Shown one piece after another: positions 1 to 4,823 of a stretch of 7,660 nt of DNA (its first letter is position 1; each line of letters opens with the position of its first letter). The notes below the pieces were generated by a model. It was not told the origin of the DNA. It saw nothing but the letters and a program-made list of their open reading frames with translations, and made no database searches. Source of the stretch: DATACZ01 sp036258795 (GTDB taxonomy: Bacteria > Actinomycetota > CADDZG01 > JAHWKV01); the NCBI GenBank assembly GCA_036258795.1, contig DATACZ010000105.1, positions 1-7,660 on the forward strand. Reading direction: 5' to 3'. The position numbers and the translations under genes were made by a program.

Positions 1-1909
1 GCACCTCGTTACACGCCTCCGACAGCTGGTCGAGCCGGCGGCCGATGACCTCCTTGACCCCCTGTGGAATCGTCAGGCTCCAGGACTGGCGGGGGGCTGC
101 TTCGAGTCGCCCTTCGGCGGCCAGCAGCCTGACCGTCTCCCACATGAAGAAGGGGTTGCCCTCGGTCTCGGTAAAGATTGCCTCGACCAACGATTCGGCG
201 GGCTCAATTCCTGCGGTCAGCTTTATGTATCGGGCCACGTCCTTCTCCGAGAGTCCTCGTAGCAGGATGCGACGTGTATTCGGCTCCCTGATGATCGCTG
301 CCAGGCTCAGGGCCAGCGGGTGCTGTCTTCCGAGCTCCACATCCCGGTAGGTGCTGATAACGAAAATCTGAGTATCGAGGAGCTGGCGGCTGAGGAACTC
401 GAGGAGCAAGAGCGACGGCTTGTCGGCCCAATGCAGGTCGTCCAGAAAAACGACCAATGGCCGGGACCGGGCGGCATTCCTAAGAAAAGTGCTGATCGAG
501 TCGAATAGTTGAAACCGGGCAGATTCGGGATCGCCGATCGAGGGCATCTCCACCCCGGGCAGTACCTGCTTGACTTCCGAAACGATCTGAGCGATGTGCT
601 GTGCGCCGGAGCCCATCTCGGAGGCCAGCGCCTCAGCCGGGCGGTCGTGCGCGTAGGAGCGGATGACCTGTATCCACGGCCAGTAAGCTGGCGCTCCCTC
701 CCCCTCGTGACAACGGCCGATTAAGACTTGGGCACCTTTCAGGCGTGCGTAGGTAAGGAGCTCTTCAGCCGTGCGTGTCTTGCCGATACCCGGCTCCCCC
801 ACCAGCAGCGCAAGCCCTCCCTTTCCGAGCAGGACCTGGTCGAACATCCTTCTCAGCTCGGACGTCTCGGCTTCTCGCCCGACGAACACCCCTGCCGCCA
901 GGCGTTCCAAAGGGTTCTGCTCTTCCTGGATGACTCGCTCAGTCACCATCGTCGTCTTGCTTGACACTTCGCTAAGGCGGTCCCGCACCTCCCCAGCCGA
1001 CTGCGGTCTTTCGGATGGGGACTTGGACAGAAGCTGCAAGATGAGGGCCTCGAGGGCTGGCGGAATCTCCGGGTTGTGCCACGAGGGGGCCACCGGGGCC
1101 GTATTTATCTGTTGCGAGATGACGGCGACGGCATCGTCGCCAGCAAACGGAGGCTTTCCTGTGGCGATCTCATACAGCATCGCCCCTAAGGAGTAGAGAT
1201 CGCTTCGTGCATCGACCTCTCTGCCGGTCGCCTGTTCCGGCGACATGTAGGCAACCGTGCCCAGCATCATGCCCTCCGAGGTCAGCTTTACGTCCTGCGG
1301 CCTTGCAGCTAAGCCAAAATCGCCGAGCTTGGAGGTGCCGTCCTTTGCCAGCCATACGTTCGCCGGCTTGATGTCCCGGTGGACGATGCCCTGTTCGTGC
1401 GCATACTCCAGCGCGGATGTCATGTTTCCAGCAATGCGCATCACCTGTTGAATCGGCAGGGGACGCCCTTCGGACCTTTGCAGCAGGTCTTCTACCGATC
1501 CACCGGCCATGAACTCGGAGATCAAGAAGATGTCCCCGTCGTCCTCGCCGGCGTCGAAGATGTTGACGATGTTCGGATGGTCACCGAGCCTCGCCATGGC
1601 TCTTGCCTCTCGACGAACTCTCTCAACCGAGGCATCGTCAAGGCCAGCAGTTTGAATTAGAGAAAGTGCGACCTCGCGATCCAAGCGGCTGTCGATAGCG
1701 CGGAATACCCGCTTGCGCCCGCCCTCACCGAGGAAGCTTTGCGCGACATAGCGGCCGGAACCGGCGGTCGGAAGAACCGGCGCCTGATCTTGCGCCGGCG
1801 GGGTTTTAAGACGGGTGCCACATGAGTCGCAGAACGCAGCCTCAGGGCGGTTCGCTCGCCCACATGATGGACACTCCACCTGTAATTGGGAGGAGGCGTA
1901 GTCTTCCAC
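1..1909 (-). CDS. Zinc-ribbon Ser/Thr protein kinase fused to AAA-type ATPase (PknK/LuxR-like regulator), C-terminus off left edge
   Basis: The frame is open for 636 codons from GTG 1909 to the left edge. In order: a zinc ribbon (C13, C16, C27, C30); a Pro/Ala linker; a kinase domain at about 53-313 with glycine loop GEGGRKRV (61-68), HRDIKPAN (177-184, catalytic D179), DFG (197-199) and SPE (223-225); then an AAA_16-type ATPase from about 340, with Walker A GEPGIGKT (371-378) and Walker B VVFLDD followed by HWAD (486-496). Family members phosphorylate Ser/Thr targets in the cytoplasm and couple this to an NTPase signalling module, often followed by TPR repeats or a LuxR-type or cyclase output domain, which would lie outside the window. 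The usual VAIK lysine is absent (VALS, S83), while K66 sits in the glycine loop. An in-frame TAG 15 bases upstream limits the start. GTG 1909 has a GGGGA sequence before it; GTG 1879 is the alternative but has no visible ribosome site. Identification is firm; the output domain is unknown. Confidence 0.95.
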   Translation of the reverse strand, partial: MEDYASSQLQVECPSCGRANRPEAAFCDSCGTRLKTPPAQDQAPVLPTAGSGRYVAQSFLGEGGRKRVFRAIDSRLDREVALSLIQTAGLDDASVERVRREARAMARLGDHPNIVNIFDAGEDDGDIFLISEFMAGGSVEDLLQRSEGRPLPIQQVMRIAGNMTSALEYAHEQGIVHRDIKPANVWLAKDGTSKLGDFGLAARPQDVKLTSEGMMLGTVAYMSPEQATGREVDARSDLYSLGAMLYEIATGKPPFAGDDAVAVISQQINTAPVAPSWHNPEIPPALEALILQLLSKSPSERPQSAGEVRDRLSEVSSKTTMVTERVIQEEQNPLERLAAGVFVGREAETSELRRMFDQVLLGKGGLALLVGEPGIGKTRTAEELLTYARLKGAQVLIGRCHEGEGAPAYWPWIQVIRSYAHDRPAEALASEMGSGAQHIAQIVSEVKQVLPGVEMPSIGDPESARFQLFDSISTFLRNAARSRPLVVFLDDLHWADKPSLLLLEFLSRQLLDTQIFVISTYRDVELGRQHPLALSLAAIIREPNTRRILLRGLSEKDVARYIKLTAGIEPAESLVEAIFTETEGNPFFMWETVRLLAAEGRLEAAPRQSWSLTIPQGVKEVIGRRLDQLSEACNEV

Positions 1910-2028
1910 AGGTTCCCCATTCTAGGGATGTCAGGCCCACACCTCAGAGGAAAGAGCCTGTTACTCGACTCTCGACGGAAAATGGTCTGATTAGGATCTC
2001 ATGCAGTTCCATTGGGAGGTTCGCAACG
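1910..2028. promoter_or_regulatory. Divergent intergenic control region
   Basis: This 119-base gap separates the start of the kinase-ATPase gene (minus) from the start of the three-gene operon (plus), so it must hold both promoters unless transcription enters from elsewhere. A TAGGAT hexamer at 1992-1997 could be a -10 box for the plus operon, but there is no convincing -35 box at the right distance. No clear operator is visible. The assignment rests on gene arrangement, not on recognised promoter motifs. Confidence 0.4.
2014..2019 (+). promoter_or_regulatory. Ribosome-binding site for the 111-residue ORF
   Basis: GGGAGG lies nine bases before GTG 2029. It decides this start over the much longer in-frame ORF that begins at 1822 and would run antisense through the start of the kinase gene. 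It also disfavours ATG 2001, which is in a different frame. Confidence 0.65.
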
Positions 2029-2364
2029 GTGTCACAGCAGACCCCATCGGGCACGAAGCCGCCGCGCCCGACAGCACTAAACAGGCGATGGTCTTCGTTT
2101 CTCGCCGACCAAACCGCTTCCGAAAAGGTTGTCCGGGGCCTCCACGAAGAAGCCAACCCGGCGCACCGGCTCCGTGTGGAGCACGACTCTCACACGCTGC
2201 TGATCCACCTCAGCCACGAGGACGGCGATGGCTGGACTACCATCGCGGTAGATCGAGCGACACGGCAGTGGGCCGTCGCCCAAGGCTTCCGGCAAAGTGA
2301 TACTGCCCGTGAAGCCTATGAACGCCTTTATGAGGATGAGCCCTTTACGGCTGGACAGAGATGA
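2029..2364 (+). CDS. Hypothetical protein, 111 aa, first gene of a three-gene operon
   Basis: I do not recognise this protein. It starts at GTG 2029 behind a good GGGAGG site. The first ~30 residues are Ser/Pro/Arg-rich and probably flexible. From about residue 30 it reads like a small mixed alpha/beta domain: a charged helix (ASEKVVRGLHEEA), a beta-type stretch (HTLLIHLSHEDGDGWTTIAVD) interrupted by acidic residues, and a C-terminal helix (SDTAREAYERLYED). It has no Cys, signal peptide or membrane segment. Its stop overlaps the next start as ATGA, which indicates translational coupling to the DUF5519 gene. The role is unknown; the strong overlap suggests co-production with the two downstream proteins. 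That it is coding is supported by the RBS, the coupling and the amino-acid composition. Confidence 0.7.
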   Translation: MSQQTPSGTKPPRPTALNRRWSSFLADQTASEKVVRGLHEEANPAHRLRVEHDSHTLLIHLSHEDGDGWTTIAVDRATRQWAVAQGFRQSDTAREAYERLYEDEPFTAGQR

Positions 2365-2735
2365 GCAAAGGCAAGAACGGGATTCATGAAGTCATCAGTG
2401 CCGAGGTCGCAAGCTGGCCGGGAGTCAAAGCCACCGCTCATCGCATGGGTGGAACGGAGTTCCGCTTAGGCAGGGTGGAGTTGGGACATCTCCACGGAGA
2501 CCGACTGGCCGACTTGCCTTTTCCAAAACGGATCAGGGATGAGCTCGTTAAGTCTGGGAAAGCCTCTCCTCATCATGTGCTTCCGGAAAGCGGTTGGGTA
2601 AGCCGCTGGATCGGAGGGCCTGCCGACATAGAGCCTGTGATCGCACTCTTCAGACTGAATTTCGAGCGATATGCCAAACGCTCTTCTCGATCAGTTCCAC
2701 ACCCGGAGGCGTACGCAAATGCAAGAGACCAATGA
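2361..2735 (+). CDS. DUF5519 / 'luciferase domain' family protein
   Basis: This 124-residue protein matches my memory of the small DUF5519 (Pfam 'Luciferase') family: HRMGGTEFRLGRVELGHLHG (residues 27-46), DRLADLPFPKRIRDELV (47-63) and SPHHVLPESGWVSRWI (69-84), followed by an amphipathic helix (ADIEPVIALFRLNFERYAK). Despite the family name, bacterial members are small stand-alone proteins of unknown biochemical role and should not be read as light-producing luciferases. The His-rich motif is the most conserved part. The length is typical and the protein appears cytoplasmic, with no signal peptide. The ATG overlaps the previous stop by four bases, and the 3' end overlaps the next gene by 17 bases, so it is the middle gene of an operon. 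In other genomes, as I recall, this family also sits near SRPBCC or DUF4287 genes, which fits here. Confidence 0.85.
   Translation: MSKGKNGIHEVISAEVASWPGVKATAHRMGGTEFRLGRVELGHLHGDRLADLPFPKRIRDELVKSGKASPHHVLPESGWVSRWIGGPADIEPVIALFRLNFERYAKRSSRSVPHPEAYANARDQ
2705..2709 (+). promoter_or_regulatory. Ribosome-binding site for the DUF4287-SRPBCC gene
   Basis: GGAGG lies nine bases before ATG 2719, inside the 3' end of the DUF5519 gene. It favours ATG 2719 over the upstream in-frame ATG 2671, which has no comparable site. Confidence 0.6.
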
Positions 2736-3261
2736 TTCCGACGAGACGGTACGCGCTCGCACAGGACGAAGCTCGGCCGAGTGGTTTGCTCTTCTGGACC
2801 ACTGGGGAGCCCGTAACCGGAAGCACGCCGACATCGCCAAATGGCTGACTGCCGAGCACTCCGTTACCGGCTGGTGGGCACAGAGCATCACCGTGGCTTA
2901 CGAGCGGGCAAGGGGCATGCGTGCGCCGCTGCAGCAGCCCCACGGGCTCTTCGCCGTCTCTTCCAGCAAGACGGTCCGGGTGCCGGTCGAGCGTCTCTTT
3001 GGTGCATTTATGGATCCTGCCTTACGGCAACAGTGGCTGCCCGGGCAATCGCTTCAAGTCACCACGGTCCAACCCACTAAGTCGATTAGGGCGAAGTGGG
3101 GAGACGGCACCCGGCTGGCCATCGGCTTCTACCCTAGAGGAGACAGTAAGAGCCAGGTCGCCCTTCAACACGATCGACTCTCCGATGCGTCAGCGGCGCA
3201 GGAGACCAAGGCCTTCTGGACCGAGCGCATGGCGGCGCTAAAGAAGCTGCTGGAGAGCTGA
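2719..3261 (+). CDS. DUF4287 domain fused to SRPBCC (START-like) domain protein
   Basis: This 180-residue protein has two parts. Residues 12-68 form a DUF4287-type helical segment: TGRSSAEWFALLDHWGA, HADIAKWL, then SVTGWWAQSITVAYERARG. Residues 75-180 form a SRPBCC/AHSA1-like helix-grip domain: SKTVRVPVERLFGAF near its start, WGDGTRLAIGFYP in the middle and the long final helix TKAFWTERMAALKKLLES. SRPBCC domains bind hydrophobic ligands in a deep pocket; DUF4287 has no assigned reaction. The fusion is a known architecture in Actinobacteria and related phyla. There is no signal peptide, so it should act in the cytoplasm. It is the last gene of the operon, overlaps the DUF5519 gene by 17 bases and ends ten bases before a convergent gene. 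Family assignment is firm; ligand and role are unknown. Confidence 0.9.
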   Translation: MQETNDSDETVRARTGRSSAEWFALLDHWGARNRKHADIAKWLTAEHSVTGWWAQSITVAYERARGMRAPLQQPHGLFAVSSSKTVRVPVERLFGAFMDPALRQQWLPGQSLQVTTVQPTKSIRAKWGDGTRLAIGFYPRGDSKSQVALQHDRLSDASAAQETKAFWTERMAALKKLLES

Positions 3262-3263
3262 GA

Positions 3264-3299
3264 CAGCGCCCCTAGAGTGGGGGGGACTCTTCTGGGCTG
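3264..3299. terminator. Possible hairpin between convergent genes
   Basis: AGAGT (3274-3278) and ACTCT (3286-3290) are perfect inverted arms around a loop of seven G. Outer bases CAG...CCC and GGG...CTG can extend the stem with small bulges. It lies where the plus-strand operon and the minus-strand VOC gene end, covering the VOC stop codon. No run of T follows on either strand, so it is at best an atypical or bidirectional terminator. Confidence 0.3.
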
Positions 3300-3730
3300 A
3301 TTATGGATAAGCGGCGGTTAAGAGGTGCCCAGAACTCCAAAGCGATGTTGTCGGGGTCTCGGAAGGATAGGTTGAGGGCGTACTTGTCCTCGACTATTCC
3401 GCTGTGCTTGATCCCAAGCTCGGTCAGACGCTGTTGCCACGCCTCAATCTCGCTCCTGCCCTCCGCCGAGAAGGCGACGTGGTCGAGGCCTGGTCGGAAC
3501 TCGCTGAAAGTGTCGTCCTTATCGGTGGCGGCATGTGAGTGAAGACCGAATAGACCGCCCGGCAGCGAGAACACAACGTGGTAATAGCCTCGGTGATGGC
3601 CGGCAAGCGGCTCGACTGCCTCGTCGATAACCGGCTCCACGCCCAGCAGCTCACGGTACCACTGCCGGCTCACGTCCATATCGGTCACCGTAAGCACCAC
3701 GTGGTGCATCCTGACGGATAATGCCTCCAT
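3272..3730 (-). CDS. VOC family (glyoxalase / extradiol dioxygenase fold) protein
   Basis: This 152-residue protein has the paired beta-alpha-beta-beta-beta modules of the vicinal oxygen chelate fold. Module 1 begins MHHVVLTVTDMDVSRQWYRELLG (8-30). Module 2 begins GLDHVAFSAEG (81-91) and ends with FRDPDNIALEFWAP (123-136). Likely metal ligands are H10, H64 or H66, H84 and E132, so it may be an active metalloenzyme such as a lyase, isomerase, dioxygenase or resistance-type thiol transferase. The sequence alone does not choose between these. The start at 3730 is chosen because GGAGG stands five bases before the ATG; a longer frame reaches 3826 but adds a basic, unfolded-looking leader. The gene is monocistronic, convergent with the upstream operon and divergent from the damaged metalloprotease gene. 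Confidence 0.93.
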   Translation of the reverse strand: MEALSVRMHHVVLTVTDMDVSRQWYRELLGVEPVIDEAVEPLAGHHRGYYHVVFSLPGGLFGLHSHAATDKDDTFSEFRPGLDHVAFSAEGRSEIEAWQQRLTELGIKHSGIVEDKYALNLSFRDPDNIALEFWAPLNRRLSIISPEESPPL

Positions 3731-3906
3731 ACCTGCCTCCTCGGTCCTTCGCCTTTTAGAAAGCGTACGTACGGGATTATGTCCCTCAACACTAGGGCCC
3801 AGAGCTACGTGTTTCAGACGACGCAACCTGAGCTCGCGGCAGGGGTAACGGTCCGGTCCCAGACCCCAGTCACAGCGATTAGTATCGGGGAGAGGGCTAA
3901 GGTGTC
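3731..3906. promoter_or_regulatory. Divergent intergenic region with CGTACGTACG palindrome
   Basis: This gap lies between the VOC gene (minus) and the damaged metalloprotease locus (plus). A perfect 10-base palindrome, CGTACGTACG, lies at 3764-3773, about 34 bases upstream of the VOC start. That position could suit an operator for a dimeric repressor. A purine-rich GGGGAGAGGG at 3887-3896 would suit a ribosome site for GTG 3907. I see no strong sigma-70 promoter pair on either strand. Confidence 0.4.
3736..3740 (-). promoter_or_regulatory. Ribosome-binding site for the VOC gene
   Basis: GGAGG on the minus strand, five bases before ATG 3730. It decides the 152-residue start rather than the start at 3826. 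Confidence 0.7.
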
Positions 3907-4114
3907 GTGCCGGTCATCAAGCGCTCTACTTATCCTTTGGTATTAACGACCACCTTGACGGTCGGAATGCTGACACGGGCGTCTCATGGTCTCCTTCCAC
4001 GGATCCCTAATGCCGATCGACCATTTGAGCTGGGTCACATTCGGAGTGCGTCGAGCTGGCCCCGGCAGCAGTTGATATCCCTACAACGTTCTCAACATCA
4101 ACATCGCAGTTACT
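3907..4114 (+). pseudogene. Possible displaced 5' end (signal peptide) of the metalloprotease gene
   Basis: From GTG 3907 a frame reads a basic start followed by a hydrophobic stretch (IKRSTYPLVLTTTLTVGML, then TRASHG), which resembles a Sec signal peptide. GGGGAGAGGG stands about ten bases upstream. This frame differs from that of the metalloprotease domain. The downstream frame reads sensibly from 4076 (YPYNVLNINIAVTV) but has a TGA at 4073-4075. A frame change near 4070-4085 would join the two parts into one secreted precursor. This is inference: the stretch between the putative signal peptide and 4076 does not match any family I know, and composition could produce a chance hydrophobic segment. 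Confidence 0.4.
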
Positions 4115-4612
4115 GTGCTCGCCGACGGCGTCAGTCAGGAAGGTGCCGAGCAGATTGTGGCAGAAGGAAAGAATGCCTACTCCCCTCTCAAGTTCAATTC
4201 AATTGCCTCCTACAAAAATGTTGAGTTCACTGGCACTTCCGCGTCGGGACTAATTCAACAGGCCAAAGAAGAATTTGGAGGTAGCAGGCCAGGGGACAGC
4301 GACGTGGTCTACGTGCTCACATCCAAGGACATCGAGGAAGACGGCGGTCCTGCCACCGCTGGCTTAGCCGATTGCATCGGTGGTGTTGCATTCCCTTCCA
4401 GGGCCTTCGCGGTGGGCGAGCTGATGGATCCAGACCGGCTCGCCATTGGCGCCGTTCTCTTCAGTGCCAGCCTGTCCGCGAAGGTGATGGCGCATGAGAT
4501 CGCATATCTCCTGGGAGCCCATCACCACTACGCGAACTGCGCAGAGGGCATCGCTGGCGGAGGCAGGGATGGAGTTCATCGCTGTCGGCCCTACGTCACA
4601 GTAGCGGCGTAA
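4115..4612 (+). CDS. M12-like (reprolysin-type) metallopeptidase fragment, missing one zinc-ligand His
   Basis: The 165 codons from GTG 4115 match a family of secreted zinc peptidases I recall from Actinobacteria, through LADGVSQEGAEQIVAEG (2-18), DSDVVYVLTSKDI (61-73), GLADCIGGVAFPSRAFAVGE (83-102) and MAHEIAYLLGAHHHYANCAEG (125-145). The expected zinc site is HExxHxxGxxH. Here H127, E128, G134 and H137 are present but the middle His is Tyr131 (TAT, one base from CAT), so zinc binding and catalysis should be impaired. The family-like sequence also begins before GTG 4115, back to 4076, where a TGA interrupts. The C-terminus stops soon after the zinc motif, where I would expect a further Cys-containing segment. 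The last 22 bases overlap the minus-strand SRPBCC remnant. Overall this looks like a decaying gene or one carrying sequence errors, rather than a functional protease. Confidence 0.75.
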   Translation: MLADGVSQEGAEQIVAEGKNAYSPLKFNSIASYKNVEFTGTSASGLIQQAKEEFGGSRPGDSDVVYVLTSKDIEEDGGPATAGLADCIGGVAFPSRAFAVGELMDPDRLAIGAVLFSASLSAKVMAHEIAYLLGAHHHYANCAEGIAGGGRDGVHRCRPYVTVAA

Positions 4613-4799
4613 TCCTCGAGACGGTCCCAAGCCTCGGCGGCTCCCTCGGCCATTCCGGAGGAGAAGGCGACGTCACGAATCTCGATCGACGGATATACCG
4701 AGGTGACCTTGAGGGTAGTCTTGCCGTCCTCCTCCGCGAAAAGCACGGTCTCAACTGCCTCATGCTCGTCGCCGAACGGCTCGTAGAATTCGCTGCTAA
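4591..4799 (-). pseudogene. C-terminal remnant of an AHSA1-type SRPBCC protein
   Basis: Read on the minus strand up to TAG 4593-4591, the frame gives SSEFYEPFGDEHEAVETVLF, then AEEDGKTTLKVTSVYPSIEI and RDVAFSSGMAEGAAEAWDRLED. This is the typical last half of an AHSA1/SRPBCC domain: two beta strands around 'DGKTTLxVTxxYPS', then the long helix with 'GMxxGAAExxDRL'. The first half of the domain is missing. The frame continues upstream without recognisable sequence to a TAA near 4898, with no good start codon, and the GMC gene and its ribosome site occupy that DNA. I therefore call it a 5'-truncated gene. It is not in the ordinary list of open frames because it lacks a start. A programmed or very short product from the internal GTG cannot be excluded. 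Confidence 0.75.
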
Positions 4800-4809
4800 G
4801 GAGCTGCTG

Positions 4810-4815
4810 AAGGAG
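4810..4815 (+). promoter_or_regulatory. Ribosome-binding site for the GMC oxidoreductase
   Basis: AAGGAG lies eight bases before GTG 4824, supporting that start codon. It abuts the upstream edge of the SRPBCC remnant. Confidence 0.75.
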
Positions 4816-4823
4816 CGGACATA

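Noticed and set aside
45..1660. Series of plus-strand ORFs of 60-141 codons opposite the kinase-ATPase gene
   Set aside because: They are antisense shadows of one continuous, strongly motif-supported minus-strand reading frame.
1822..2028. N-terminal extension of the 111-residue ORF from ATG 1822
   Set aside because: It would run antisense through the start of the kinase gene. It reads as Ser/Arg/Pro-rich sequence without domain character, and GTG 2029 has a clear GGGAGG site.
2001..2300. 99-codon plus-strand ORF from ATG 2001
   Set aside because: It overlaps the better-supported 111-residue ORF in another frame and has the Pro/Arg-rich composition typical of an out-of-frame reading of GC-rich DNA.
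2361..2735. True bacterial luciferase or bioluminescence locus, suggested by the 'luciferase' family name and the LLM gene
   Set aside because: DUF5519 is a small family unrelated to LuxA/LuxB, and the LLM gene is of the general oxidoreductase type; no luxCDE-like genes are present.
3731..3826. Longer VOC start at 3826
   Set aside because: The extra 32 residues are basic and outside the VOC fold, while ATG 3730 has GGAGG five bases upstream.
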